Notes: generated by a model from the sequence alone, not told the origin. Positions 22,964 to 31,252 are shown, numbered from the stretch's first letter. The stretch is DNA of 32,573 bases from Fimihabitans intestinipullorum (GCA_018714965.1 DVML01000002.1:1-32573), one strand, 5' to 3'. Translations and numbers: made by a program.

Positions 22964-23884
22964 TTACTTTTTTTTGATTTGAACTCCTTGATAGTAATGT
23001 TTTAAAATTTGATCGTATGTAGAACCTTTTAAAGCCATTGCCTGTGCTCCATATTGACTCATTCCAACGCCATGTCCATATCCTTTCGTCGTCATATGAA
23101 TATTACTGCCGATCTGTTCGAATGTAAAAAACGTCGAACGTAAACCTAATTTCGATGAAATATCACTTGCTTTTAAGACAGTTCCATCGATATTTACTTC
23201 CTTCACTCTTCCCGTACTCGTTTGCTTTGTAACTTGAAATTGAACTGTTTCTTTATAAGGTAATCCTAACTTTTGATAGAAATCATGTACGCTAAATTGA
23301 TAATCCTGTTGGAATACTGGTGAAACTTCTTGATCCCAAGATGAATCTACACTTCTTAAATAAGGAAGTGCACTCTGAAATACTTCTTCACTATTTTCCG
23401 TTTTTCCAGCACTTGTCGAAAAGAAAAAAGCTTGTGCAACTTTTCCATCGTATTCTAAATATTCACCCTTCGTTTCATTTACTGCGCTTTCTATAATTTT
23501 CATTTTTTCATCGTACTGATCTTTCCATTTTTCCTTTAACTGTGCATCATCCATATATACTTGATTACTTACTGTATCTACGACATCATAATCAGTTGCG
23601 GTATTATCTTCTATCTTCTTCATAGCATAACTGCGAGCTGCGACTGCTTGCGCTTTTAATGCTTCTATATGAAAACTGGTTGGAACTTCTCCTGCTAATA
23701 CACCTTTGACATATTCTTCGAATGGAACTGTATCGATTTGACCTGTCGTTTCTCTTTTTATCCGAACCATATCTTGTTTATTGGTATCGTAGGAAAAAAG
23801 AAGAGTATTGTTTTTCACCAAAATCGTTATAACTAAAAAAGGGACTAAAATAACTATTACTGTTAATAACATTATTTGTTTCAT
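22964..23884 (-). CDS. spoIID: SpoIID, engulfment peptidoglycan lytic enzyme
   Basis: Mother-cell lytic transglycosylase that strips stem peptide-free glycans during engulfment. 306 residues. N-terminal membrane anchor (MLLTVIVILVPFLVITIL), then the SpoIID domain: PFEEYVKGVLAGEVP (catalytic Glu66 in GEVP), EALKAQAVAARSYAM, LPYLRSVDSSWD, and a C-terminal GYGHGVGMSQYGAQAMA. All family blocks are intact. The ATG follows AGAGGTGAGG. Genes spoIID, spoIIQ, spoIIID and mbl run consecutively on the minus strand. A sigma-E-like promoter is possible upstream. Confidence 0.95.
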   Translation of the reverse strand: MKQIMLLTVIVILVPFLVITILVKNNTLLFSYDTNKQDMVRIKRETTGQIDTVPFEEYVKGVLAGEVPTSFHIEALKAQAVAARSYAMKKIEDNTATDYDVVDTVSNQVYMDDAQLKEKWKDQYDEKMKIIESAVNETKGEYLEYDGKVAQAFFFSTSAGKTENSEEVFQSALPYLRSVDSSWDQEVSPVFQQDYQFSVHDFYQKLGLPYKETVQFQVTKQTSTGRVKEVNIDGTVLKASDISSKLGLRSTFFTFEQIGSNIHMTTKGYGHGVGMSQYGAQAMALKGSTYDQILKHYYQGVQIKKK

Positions 23885-23908
23885 TCCTCACCTCTTAATA
23901 ATCTAAAA

Positions 23909-23936
23909 CATTATATTCCGTCTAAAAATTAGTATA
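23909..23936 (-). promoter_or_regulatory. Possible sigma-E-type promoter of spoIID
   Basis: Minus strand GTATACT (23930-23936) and AATATAAT (23909-23916), partly matching ATA...CATACAHT with a slightly short spacer. No sigma-A -35 at the right place. Weak call. Confidence 0.3.
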
Positions 23937-23968
23937 CCCTGTTTTTTTGTTGGAATTTGTCTAGATAA

Positions 23969-23995
23969 CAAAAAAGAAAGAATTTCTTCTTTCTT
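23969..23995 (-). terminator. Terminator of the rpiB-DUF1146 operon
   Basis: AAGAAAGAA / TTCTTTCTT stem with a TTTC loop (plus-strand reading), then T run on the minus strand, overlapping the small gene's end. Confidence 0.75.
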
Positions 23996-24191
23996 AGATA
24001 ATTTTGGAATTTAAAAACACATCATATAAAAAATTAACGACGAGATAAGACATCGACATGCTCAAAAATAAATATAAAATTCGTGCTTGATAATATCGGT
24101 TTTTCTTTAAAATCTTCTCGATATTCAAACAATCGATCGCCCAAACAGAAAATGGTAAAGCGACACAATACAATAAAATTTTAATCGTCAT
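23994..24191 (-). CDS. DUF1146 (YwzB-like) small membrane protein
   Basis: 65 residues with two membrane segments (ILLYCVALPFSVWAI and ILYLFLSMSMSYLVVNFLYDV) joined by a short basic stretch LNIEKILKKNRYYQA. This matches the DUF1146/YwzB plan (..INFEKLLKKG..QAQMLYLLLSIALGYLV..). Function unknown; in Bacillus its gene lies between the ATP synthase and murA-spoIID genes, consistent with the neighbourhood here. It overlaps the end of rpiB by 11 bases, so it is translationally coupled. Confidence 0.8.
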   Translation of the reverse strand: MTIKILLYCVALPFSVWAIDCLNIEKILKKNRYYQARILYLFLSMSMSYLVVNFLYDVFLNSKII

Positions 24192-24630
24192 ATGCTTCCT
24201 CGTATTCTTTTATTTTTCTTATTCTACGTAAATGACGTTCTTCATTACTAAATGGTGTATTGATAAAAGCATCTACGATTTTTTTCGTCTCTTCTAATTC
24301 TAACTTTGCCGACAAAGCTAAAACATTGGCATCATTATGTTCTCTCGTTAATGTAGCTTCTTCGACATTACTTACTTTAGCGCATCGAATTCCTTTTACT
24401 TTATTACATGCGATACTCATTCCAATTCCTGTCGTACAAATTAAAATTCCAAGGTCATTTGGATTTTCTACAATTTTCTTTCCAACTTGAAAAGCAAAAT
24501 CAGGGTAATCCACTGACTCCGTAGAAGTAGTTCCTAGATCTTCGAGAGTATAACCCTTCGATTCTAAATATTCTAAAATCTCCTTCTTTCTCTCATATCC
24601 TCCATGATCACTTGCAATCCATATTTTCAT
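24181..24630 (-). CDS. rpiB: Ribose-5-phosphate isomerase B
   Basis: Interconverts ribose-5-P and ribulose-5-P in the pentose phosphate pathway. 149 residues. N-terminal KIWIASDHGGYERKKE; active-site loop ICTTGIGMSIACNKVKGIRCA with the catalytic Cys (usual motif CGTGIG, here CTTGIG); TREHNDANVLALS; and HLRRIRKI phosphate-binding residues near the end. The ATG at 24630 follows AAGGATGTGA; the longer frame to 24678 covers the promoter region. Overlaps the DUF1146 gene downstream. Confidence 0.95.
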   Translation of the reverse strand: MKIWIASDHGGYERKKEILEYLESKGYTLEDLGTTSTESVDYPDFAFQVGKKIVENPNDLGILICTTGIGMSIACNKVKGIRCAKVSNVEEATLTREHNDANVLALSAKLELEETKKIVDAFINTPFSNEERHLRRIRKIKEYEEAYDD

Positions 24631-24649
24631 ATTATCACATCCTTTTAAC

Positions 24650-24678
24650 AGTATACTATAATTTTCAGCATTCCACAA
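24650..24678 (-). promoter_or_regulatory. Candidate promoter of rpiB
   Basis: Minus strand TTGTGG (24673-24678), 17 bases, TATACT (24650-24655). Back to back with the femXAB promoter. Confidence 0.4.
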
Positions 24679-24688
24679 TGTCGTTTGA

Positions 24689-24717
24689 TTGACTAAACGC
24701 TATAATATGGTTATACT
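24689..24717 (+). promoter_or_regulatory. Promoter of the femXAB pair
   Basis: TTGACT (24689-24694), 17 bases, TATACT (24712-24717). Strong sigma-A match upstream of the first Fem gene. Confidence 0.7.
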
Positions 24718-24755
24718 ATAATATAGGTATGATGAGAATGGAGGAGAGTCTAGCT

Positions 24756-25997
24756 ATGGAATTTACAACATTAACAGAAGATGAATTTCGCAAATTTTAT
24801 TTAGCTCACCCTTTGAAAACTTTTTTACAGTCACCTGAAATTGGTATGTTACGTGTAAAAAGTGGTTGGCAAGTAGATTACGTCGGTGTAAAAAAGAAGG
24901 ATACAATTATCGCAGCTACGATGCTGTTATCAAAACCTCAGTTTTTACATAAACTAGAGTTTTATGCACCACGAGGATTTTTACTTGATTACGACGATAA
25001 AAAATTACTTAAATTTTTCACAGAACAGATTAGAAAATTTATTCAAAAACGCCATGGATATATTTTAAGAATCGATCCTTACCTCGTAAAACAAGAGCGA
25101 GATATCAATGGCGACATCGTAGAAAACGGAGAAAATAACGAAGATGTTATCTCAACGCTCAAGAAACTTGGTTTTCAAGAAAGTAAACATCACGAGCAAG
25201 TAAAATGGATGTTTGTTCTCGATTTAGAAAATAAAACAGAAGAACAACTGATGAAAGAATTTCGACCAAATACTAGAAATTACATTCGTAAAGCGATGAA
25301 ATTAGGAATTCAAGTTCGAGAGCTAAGTTACGATGAATTAGACGTATTTAAAGCGATTACTAAAGAGACAAGTAGTCGTATCGGATTTCCAGACAAATCT
25401 TTAAAATACTATCAAGATATGTATAAATTATTACACGATAAAGGTGAAATTCGTTATATGATCGCCGAACTCAATTTAAAAGAGTATCAAGCAAAAACAT
25501 TAGAAGAAATAGAATCTTTAAAAAAGCAAATCGAAGAAATCGGTGATAATCATTCGAAACAAGGACGTAAAAAGTCACTTACGATCGATTTAGAAAACGC
25601 AAAAAAGAGAGTCAAAGAAACTGAAAAATTAATCAAAGCACACGGTGACTCTATCGTTTTATCTGGTGGTATGTTTATATGTAATTGTGAAGAAATGATC
25701 TATCTATTCAGTGGAAATTATATAGAATTTATGCAATTTAATGGACAATATCTCATCCAATGGGAAATGATTCGATATGCCTTAAACAATGGATTTAAAA
25801 AATATAATTTCTATGGAATCAGCGGTAATTTTGATAAAAAGAGCAGTGAATACGGAGTCTATGAATTCAAAAAAGGATTTAATGGCCACGTAGTAGAACT
25901 GATCGGAGAGTTTGAACTTCCTATCAATCATTACTACAATTTATATAAAAATAATATTGCCATTCGCAATACAATTAAAAAAATTATAAAGAAATAA
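24756..25997 (+). CDS. FemXAB-family peptidoglycan interpeptide-bridge aminoacyltransferase (first)
   Basis: Adds an amino acid from aminoacyl-tRNA to the lipid II stem peptide, building the cross-bridge. 413 residues: two GNAT-like subdomains (FLQSPEIGMLRVKSGW, then EFYAPRGFLLDY; later EFRPNTRNYIRKAMKLG, SGNYIEFMQFNGQYLIQWEM, KYNFYGISG, GVYEFKKGF). A coiled-coil hairpin (about residues 243-296, EIESLKKQIEEIG ... KRVKETEKLIKAHG) is inserted, the tRNA-synthetase-like arm seen in FemA and MurM. The start at 24756 has GGAGGAG upstream. It is followed 8 bases later by a second family member, so the bridge likely gets two residues added in order, as in FemA/FemB or MurM/MurN (inference). Amino acid used is unknown. 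Confidence 0.9.
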   Translation: MEFTTLTEDEFRKFYLAHPLKTFLQSPEIGMLRVKSGWQVDYVGVKKKDTIIAATMLLSKPQFLHKLEFYAPRGFLLDYDDKKLLKFFTEQIRKFIQKRHGYILRIDPYLVKQERDINGDIVENGENNEDVISTLKKLGFQESKHHEQVKWMFVLDLENKTEEQLMKEFRPNTRNYIRKAMKLGIQVRELSYDELDVFKAITKETSSRIGFPDKSLKYYQDMYKLLHDKGEIRYMIAELNLKEYQAKTLEEIESLKKQIEEIGDNHSKQGRKKSLTIDLENAKKRVKETEKLIKAHGDSIVLSGGMFICNCEEMIYLFSGNYIEFMQFNGQYLIQWEMIRYALNNGFKKYNFYGISGNFDKKSSEYGVYEFKKGFNGHVVELIGEFELPINHYYNLYKNNIAIRNTIKKIIKK

Positions 25998-26005
25998 GGT
26001 GACGT

Positions 26006-27229
26006 ATGAACTATAAATTTATAACCGACATGACGAGACGAGAATACGAATATTTCGTAAAATCTCATTCCACTACTTCTTTTATGCAAGAATATGGATG
26101 GCCTTTTGTCAAATCAAATTGGGAACACGCATATTGTGGATTATATCAAAATGATACTTTGGTGGCAGCTTGTGCTGTTCTGATCAAAAAGTTACCTTTT
26201 AATATTCGTTTATTTTACGTTCCACGAGGGTATTTAATCGATTATAAAAATAGTGATCTCTTACTAATTTTTACAAAATATTTAAAAGAATTCGCAAAAC
26301 ATAAACATGCATATGCGATTACAATTGATCCTAACTTTTGCAAAAGCGAAACGAGTATTCTAACGATAGAAAAAAACGAAACAGTATCTTTTCCAAAACA
26401 TTATTCAATAGATGCAGATACCAAACATAATAATTTAATAAATTTACATTATCATCATAAAGGATTTCACAAAAGCATCAATAGCTACCTTCAGCCTAGA
26501 TTTAACATGTCAATTCCTTTAGTAGATGAAAATTTTGAACCACTTACAGAACAACAAGTAAAATCTTCATTTAAAAAGAGAATCCGTGAATACCTTGGAA
26601 ATTATCACACAAAACGTGGAGTATTTTTCGAACATACGACCGATATCGATCGATTAGATGAATTTATGGAAATTATCAATATTACGGAAGAGCGGCAAAA
26701 TATAAGTTTGCGAAATCGAGCATACTTTGAGACGATGATGAAACAATATCCAGATAGAGCTGTTCTATTCTTTGGAAAATTGGATTTAAAACAATACTTA
26801 GAATTTTTAAATTCTCATAAATCGACAGAAGAAGAAAAGAAAGAAATAGAATCATTCATCGAAGAAGGAAAAACAACACTTACATTATCAGCAGCACTTG
26901 TCCTAATTCCATTAAATGAAGAAAAAGTAAGAACTTGTGAATACTTATATGCTGGAAATAATCTAAAATTTGCTAGGCTCAATGTTTCTTACGGACTTGT
27001 TTACGATATTTGTAAATATGGGATCGAACAGAATTGTGATTTCTGTAATCTAGGTGGTATCAATGGTACTCTAGATGATCATCTTACTACATTTAAATCT
27101 AGATTTAACGCTATTGTTTGGGAATTTTATGGGGAATATGATTATATCGTCAACCACTTTTTATACTGGCCAATTCGTATTTTCTTGCCAGTAGGAAAAT
27201 GGTTCTATCGAAAATTGAGAAGAAGATAA
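26006..27229 (+). CDS. FemXAB-family peptidoglycan interpeptide-bridge aminoacyltransferase (second)
   Basis: 407 residues. N-terminal SFMQEYGWPFVKSNWEHAY and FYVPRGYLIDY parallel the first enzyme, followed by SFKKRIREYLGNYHTKRGVFFEH. The coiled-coil arm is shorter (about 270-295, HKSTEEEKKEIESFIEEGK). C-terminal YLYAGNNLKFARLNVSYGLVYDICKYG and CDFCNLGGINGTLDDHLTTFKSRF complete the fold. Sequence divergence from the first copy suggests a distinct position or residue in the bridge. The ATG follows AAGGTGA, 8 bases after the first gene. Cytoplasmic face of the membrane, acting on lipid II. Ends at a bidirectional terminator. Confidence 0.9.
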   Translation: MNYKFITDMTRREYEYFVKSHSTTSFMQEYGWPFVKSNWEHAYCGLYQNDTLVAACAVLIKKLPFNIRLFYVPRGYLIDYKNSDLLLIFTKYLKEFAKHKHAYAITIDPNFCKSETSILTIEKNETVSFPKHYSIDADTKHNNLINLHYHHKGFHKSINSYLQPRFNMSIPLVDENFEPLTEQQVKSSFKKRIREYLGNYHTKRGVFFEHTTDIDRLDEFMEIINITEERQNISLRNRAYFETMMKQYPDRAVLFFGKLDLKQYLEFLNSHKSTEEEKKEIESFIEEGKTTLTLSAALVLIPLNEEKVRTCEYLYAGNNLKFARLNVSYGLVYDICKYGIEQNCDFCNLGGINGTLDDHLTTFKSRFNAIVWEFYGEYDYIVNHFLYWPIRIFLPVGKWFYRKLRRR

Positions 27230-27233
27230 TAAT

Positions 27234-27263
27234 AAAAAAGAAGCATTATTTTGCTTCTTTTTT
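27234..27263. terminator. Bidirectional terminator between femXAB pair and rpmE
   Basis: AAAAAAGAAGCA / TGCTTCTTTTTT stem with TTATTT loop. The rpmE stop codon is in the loop. Serves both convergent transcripts. Confidence 0.9.
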
Positions 27264-27476
27264 TGCATCGCTTTCTGATGTAAAACCATATTTACGGTTA
27301 AACTTTTCAACGCGACCTGTTTTACTGTTTTTTCCTTGCACTCCAGTATAGAATGGATGACATTTGTCACATACTTCTAAGTGTAAGTGATCAGTATTTG
27401 AAATAACTTCGAATTTATTTCCACATGCACATTCTACTTTTGTTACTTGAGTTGCTGGATGAATTCCTTTTTTCAT
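27246..27476 (-). CDS. rpmE: Ribosomal protein bL31 (zinc-binding type)
   Basis: 76 residues with the family start MKKGIHP. Cysteine pattern CACG (CxC) and CDKC (CxxC) gives the four-Cys zinc ribbon of the C+ form, so this is the zinc-dependent RpmE, not RpmE2/YtiA. The ATG at 27476 lies 8 bases after AAGGAG. The open frame to 27497 adds MAEGAKD, which is really the ribosome site. A good promoter and a hairpin leader precede it. Confidence 0.95.
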   Translation of the reverse strand: MKKGIHPATQVTKVECACGNKFEVISNTDHLHLEVCDKCHPFYTGVQGKNSKTGRVEKFNRKYGFTSESDAKKEAK

Positions 27477-27495
27477 ATCCTTCGCTCCTTCCGCC

Positions 27496-27514
27496 ATGAC
27501 ATACTTGTGTCATA
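27496..27514 (-). promoter_or_regulatory. Leader hairpin upstream of rpmE
   Basis: Perfect 6-bp inverted repeat ATGACA / TGTCAT with a 6-base loop inside the short (about 50 nt) rpmE leader, just before the AAGGAG site. Possible autoregulatory L31 binding element or protein operator. Function inferred. Confidence 0.4.
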
Positions 27515-27532
27515 GTAATTTCGTACTCGTAT

Positions 27533-27561
27533 AGTATAGCAAGTTTTTAATATAAATGCAA
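27533..27561 (-). promoter_or_regulatory. Promoter of rpmE
   Basis: Minus strand TTGCAT (27556-27561), 17 bases, TATACT (27533-27538). Confidence 0.7.
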
Positions 27562-27569
27562 GTATTTTT

Positions 27570-28214
27570 TTAATCTCTTCTTCCGAAGATAGAAAGTAAA
27601 TGTATAAAAATATTAATAAAGTCTAAATATAACTCCAATGCTCCAATAATTGCAATCTTATTTTCATCATCCATCACAGTAGTTAAATATTTTATTTTTT
27701 GAATATCGTAAGCGATAAAACCAATAAATAGGATAACTGTGATGATCGATGTAACAAGTGCTACCATGTCGCTTCCAATAAATATATTGATAATTCCTAC
27801 AATAATCACTGCAAGTAATCCAATCAATAAGATATTCGTCCATTTTGATAAATCCGCTTTTGTTGTATAACCAATCATTGCAAAAATTGCAAAGATCAAT
27901 GCTGTAATTCCAAATACAATCGCAATGCTTCCCGTCGTAAATGCTGCAAATATGACAGATAATGTCGTACCTGTTAAGATAGAATATAGTAAATATGAAA
28001 TAATTGCTGTCATATGACTCATTTTATGGATACGTGCAGATAGGAAAATAACAACTGCAAGTTCTGCTAGAACCAACCAAAAATACCAATTTCCTTCGTA
28101 GATATTGTACATCATATTCGGCTGATTTGATACGTAAAATGCCGTAACTCCCGATACGAGAAGCCCTACAAATAACCATAAAAAGACTTTTGGAAATATT
28201 TTATTTTCTCCCAT
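27570..28214 (-). CDS. Bax inhibitor-1 (BI-1/YccA) family membrane protein
   Basis: 214 residues with seven hydrophobic segments. The charged loop AYDIQKIKYL and the final LELYLDFINIFIHLLSIFGRRD match the BI-1/TMBIM signature (YDTQ..., aLdLYLDFINiFl). Bacterial members (YetJ, YccA) form pH-sensitive calcium leak channels or modulate FtsH; the role here is not shown. The ATG follows GGTGAGGTGAG. It has its own promoter and lies between a GDSL-like gene and rpmE on the same strand. Confidence 0.9.
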   Translation of the reverse strand: MGENKIFPKVFLWLFVGLLVSGVTAFYVSNQPNMMYNIYEGNWYFWLVLAELAVVIFLSARIHKMSHMTAIISYLLYSILTGTTLSVIFAAFTTGSIAIVFGITALIFAIFAMIGYTTKADLSKWTNILLIGLLAVIIVGIINIFIGSDMVALVTSIITVILFIGFIAYDIQKIKYLTTVMDDENKIAIIGALELYLDFINIFIHLLSIFGRRD

Positions 28215-28231
28215 AATCTCACCTCACCATC

Positions 28232-28260
28232 ATTATAACATTGTTTCAAAATGGAAGCAA
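28232..28260 (-). promoter_or_regulatory. Promoter of the BI-1 family gene
   Basis: Minus strand TTGCTT (28255-28260), 17 bases, TATAAT (28232-28237). Confidence 0.7.
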
Positions 28261-28262
28261 TT

Positions 28263-28985
28263 TTATTTTTCTTCTAGTAGTAAATTTAACGCAACATCTT
28301 TCATTTTTTGGCTTAACTCTAGATATCCACGTTTTGTTGGCAACATAGAAGATACATCCAAATTTCCTTCCTTATCTAATATTTTATCTACTTCTACATA
28401 GGTGATTTTATATTTCTTTGCAAGTCTTTCTAATCTACGATTCGCATTCAAATAGAGTTTTCTTTTTTGTTCTGAAAAATTTTGAGGTTGATAAAATCCC
28501 GTAATAATAATATCTTCTTTACAGTACTCTCGCAATAATTCAAATAATTTTTCTATATCTTTCATAACTCCGTCAACTTTTTCTTCTAGTTCTTTTTTAG
28601 TATAAATATCTTCGCTATTATACATACCTAATCCATAAAGTAAATCATTATTTCCAATCGATAATGTTAATAAATCTGCCTTAATCAATGCATTTTTTAG
28701 TGTCTGTGTTTTCCCTTCTACTTGTCTAGTCTCATTTTCCTCTATCATTTTGATATAATCAGTTGTTCTCATATCGTCTCGCATAAACTCCTCGACGTAT
28801 TTTTCTAATTTTCCTTTTTTTTCTAAGTTTTGTTGAATCTCTTCAGAATATTGATTGTCACCAATTCCTTTTGCTAAAAAGTCGCCAAGTGCTACATAGT
28901 ATACTTTTTTATCTAACGTCGTTAAATAAATGAGAAATATAAAAAAAATCGCACAGCTTCCTACTAATAACCCTTTGAGTTTCAT
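28263..28985 (-). CDS. SGNH/GDSL-hydrolase-like protein lacking the catalytic Ser and His
   Basis: 240 residues. An N-terminal membrane anchor (about 5-22) is followed by an extracytoplasmic SGNH fold related to Bacillus YpmR-type proteins. Block I reads VALGDFLAKGIG where VALGDSLAxG is normal: the nucleophile serine is Phe36 (codon TTT, one base from TCT). Block III is kept (LSIGNNDLL, residues 108-116). In block V the usual DxxHPNxxGY reads SSMLPTKRGY, so the catalytic His is also gone. It is thus probably not an active esterase, perhaps a binding or structural pseudoenzyme. The ATG follows AGGAGTGA. It lies just downstream of the murA terminator. Confidence 0.75.
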   Translation of the reverse strand: MKLKGLLVGSCAIFFIFLIYLTTLDKKVYYVALGDFLAKGIGDNQYSEEIQQNLEKKGKLEKYVEEFMRDDMRTTDYIKMIEENETRQVEGKTQTLKNALIKADLLTLSIGNNDLLYGLGMYNSEDIYTKKELEEKVDGVMKDIEKLFELLREYCKEDIIITGFYQPQNFSEQKRKLYLNANRRLERLAKKYKITYVEVDKILDKEGNLDVSSMLPTKRGYLELSQKMKDVALNLLLEEK

Positions 28986-28993
28986 ATTATCAC

Positions 28994-29023
28994 TCCTAAA
29001 AAAGTAGAGAGTTTCTCTACTTT
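28994..29023 (-). terminator. Terminator of murA
   Basis: AAAGTAGAGA / TCTCTACTTT stem with 3-base loop and a T run on the minus strand. It sits directly before the GDSL gene's ribosome site, so it may be a partial attenuator of that gene. Confidence 0.85.
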
Positions 29024-29025
29024 GA

Positions 29026-30279
29026 TTATATTTCTTCTATCTCAATTTTAGCACCTACACCTTGCAATTTTTCGATAATATTTTCATAGCCACGTAACAC
29101 ATGTTCGATTTTCGAAATCGTCGTAACCCCTTCGGCAGTAAGTCCAGCAAGCACTAGACAAGCTCCGGCGCGCAAGTCTGTTGCGACGACATCAGAAGCA
29201 TGTAATTCTGTTTTTCCATGAATATATATACTCATACCATCTTGCTCTATATTTGCACCCATTTGGTTTAAATATGGGACATTTTGAAAGCGATTTTCAT
29301 AGATTGTCTCTTCAACAGAACTCTTTCCTTCTGCCTGTGTTAATAACACCGTAAAAGGTTGTTGTAAATCTGTTGCGAATCCAGGATACCCTAAGGTTTT
29401 TACTTTCACTGGTTTCAAATGGTCTTTTCTACTTACTTCGACGTAGTCTGTTCCAATCTGAATATCCGCATTCATCTCTTTTAATTTTAATAATAGAGCT
29501 TCGATATGACTTGGTATCATATTGGTAATACGTAGATGATCTCCCATAAGACAACCTAAAATGACATAAGTTCCCGCTTCGATGCGATCTGGAATCACCT
29601 CGACGTAGCATGAGTGAAGTGTTTCAACTCCTTCAATATAGATTTCACTCGTTCCAGCACCTTTAATCTTGGCTCCCATTTGATTTAAGAAGATAGCTAC
29701 GTTGACGATCTCAGGTTCTTTAGCAGCATTTTGAATTACTGTAGTACCTTCTGCTTTTACAGCAGCAAGCATGATATTGATCGTTGCTCCGACACTTGCA
29801 AAATCTAGGTATATATTTGTTCCTACCAATTTTTCCGCCTTAATCGTGTATAAATTACCATTTTCTTCTACGGTTGCTCCTAAAGACTCAAATGCCTTTA
29901 GATGGAGATCTATCGGTCTAGCTCCAATAGAACATCCTCCTGGGAAACACATTTTTACTTGTTTATATTTTCCTAATAGAGCTCCCATAAAATAATACGA
30001 TGCCCGAAGCTTTTTAGAAATAGATTCCGGAATTGTTTTATTTTCGACGGTAGAGGAGTCAATTTTCATCTTTTCATCTTCTCTTGTTACTTTGGCACCT
30101 AAATAGGATAAAATTTCATTCAACGCTTGAATATCAGAAATATTTGGGATATTATCAATCGTTACTTGTTCATCACACAATAAAGAGGCTGGTACGAGTG
30201 CTACCGCACTATTTTTTGCCCCACTAATTTTAATTTCCCCTGTTAAAAGATGCCCGCCTTCTACCTTGATTTTTTTCAT
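29026..30279 (-). CDS. murA: UDP-N-acetylglucosamine 1-carboxyvinyltransferase
   Basis: First committed step of peptidoglycan synthesis: transfers enolpyruvate from PEP to UDP-GlcNAc. 417 residues, full length. GEIKISGAKNSAVA with Lys22/Asn23 and the fosfomycin-target Cys116 in GGCSIGARPID. Later blocks PGFATDLQQPFTVLLTQAEG and the final Arg loop DLRAGACLVLAG are intact, so fosfomycin sensitivity is expected at this locus. The ATG at 30279 follows CGGAGG; the longer frame to 30324 lies in the promoter/leader. Next to fba, as MurAB/MurZ in Bacillus, so it may be the second paralogue (inference). Confidence 0.96.
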   Translation of the reverse strand: MKKIKVEGGHLLTGEIKISGAKNSAVALVPASLLCDEQVTIDNIPNISDIQALNEILSYLGAKVTREDEKMKIDSSTVENKTIPESISKKLRASYYFMGALLGKYKQVKMCFPGGCSIGARPIDLHLKAFESLGATVEENGNLYTIKAEKLVGTNIYLDFASVGATINIMLAAVKAEGTTVIQNAAKEPEIVNVAIFLNQMGAKIKGAGTSEIYIEGVETLHSCYVEVIPDRIEAGTYVILGCLMGDHLRITNMIPSHIEALLLKLKEMNADIQIGTDYVEVSRKDHLKPVKVKTLGYPGFATDLQQPFTVLLTQAEGKSSVEETIYENRFQNVPYLNQMGANIEQDGMSIYIHGKTELHASDVVATDLRAGACLVLAGLTAEGVTTISKIEHVLRGYENIIEKLQGVGAKIEIEEI

Positions 30280-30331
30280 ACAGATCCTCCGCTCTTCATT
30301 ATATTCATATGTAATTTTTTTCAATTGGTGT

Positions 30332-31183
30332 TTATGCCTTTTGCATTGATCCTAATAATTCTAATTTTTTTCTAACTTCTTCTTTTAATGCCTGTTCTCC
30401 GGCTTTGATAATCTTTCTAGGATCGTAAACAGATTCATTTTCCTGTAGAAATTCACGTACAGCCTTACTCCATACAATTTGTAGATCGGTATTGATATTT
30501 AACTTACAAATACCGCAAGCAATTCCTTTTTGAATCATTTCATCAGGAATTCCTGAACCACCATGTAATACGAGTGGTAAGTTTGTCAACTTAGCAATCT
30601 CTTGCATACGGTCAAAATCTAATTTTGGTTCACCTTTATAAATACCATGAACACTTCCTAGTGCTGGTGCGAAAAAGTCGATTCCTGTTGTTTGCGCGAG
30701 CTCCACAGCATCGGCAACTTCACAATATGCAACGGAACTACTAACGTTATCTTCAGAGCCTCCAATATGCCCTACTTCTGCTTCGACACTTACACCTTTT
30801 GAATGTGCATAGTGAACAACTTCTTTTGTCATTCTAATATTTTCTTCTAAACTATATTTTGAAGCATCGATCATGACAGATGTAAACCCTGCATCAATTG
30901 CTGCATAGCAAGATTCTACACTACTACCATGGTCCAAATGTAAGGCAACAGGTACTGTAGTTTTCAAATCGTACATTAGTGCACGAACCAAACAACTAAC
31001 AGTGTAAAAACCTCCCATATACTTGGCAGCACCTTCACTTACACCTAATATAACAGGACTTTGATTTGCTTCTACTTCCTCTAAAATAAACCTTGTCCAT
31101 TCTAAATTATTGATATTAAAGTGTGCGATCGCATACTTATTTTCTTTTGCTTTCTTTAACATTTCTGTAGCGTTTGCTAACAT
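30332..31183 (-). CDS. fba: Fructose-1,6-bisphosphate aldolase, class II
   Basis: Zinc-dependent glycolytic/gluconeogenic aldolase. 283 residues. AHFNINNLEW, zinc-binding LHLDHGSSVESCYAAIDAGF, EAEVGHIGGSED, GSVHGIYKGEP, LVLHGGSGIPDE and the phosphate-binding KLNINTDLQ are all in place. A class II aldolase of the FbaA/GatY/KbaY group: the glycolytic FbaA role is most likely because of its constitutive-looking promoter and murA neighbour, but tagatose-bisphosphate aldolase cannot be excluded by eye. The ATG follows GGGTGA. murA follows after 52 bases. Confidence 0.92.
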   Translation of the reverse strand: MLANATEMLKKAKENKYAIAHFNINNLEWTRFILEEVEANQSPVILGVSEGAAKYMGGFYTVSCLVRALMYDLKTTVPVALHLDHGSSVESCYAAIDAGFTSVMIDASKYSLEENIRMTKEVVHYAHSKGVSVEAEVGHIGGSEDNVSSSVAYCEVADAVELAQTTGIDFFAPALGSVHGIYKGEPKLDFDRMQEIAKLTNLPLVLHGGSGIPDEMIQKGIACGICKLNINTDLQIVWSKAVREFLQENESVYDPRKIIKAGEQALKEEVRKKLELLGSMQKA

Positions 31184-31198
31184 ATTATCACCCTTTAT

Positions 31199-31227
31199 AT
31201 TATATTATAAATCAAAGAAAAACACAA
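31199..31227 (-). promoter_or_regulatory. Promoter of fba
   Basis: Minus strand TTGTGT (31222-31227), 17 bases, TATAAT (31199-31204). A short leader leads to the GGGTGA site. Confidence 0.6.
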
Positions 31228-31252
31228 TCTAGGAATCCTATTTTACACAAAG

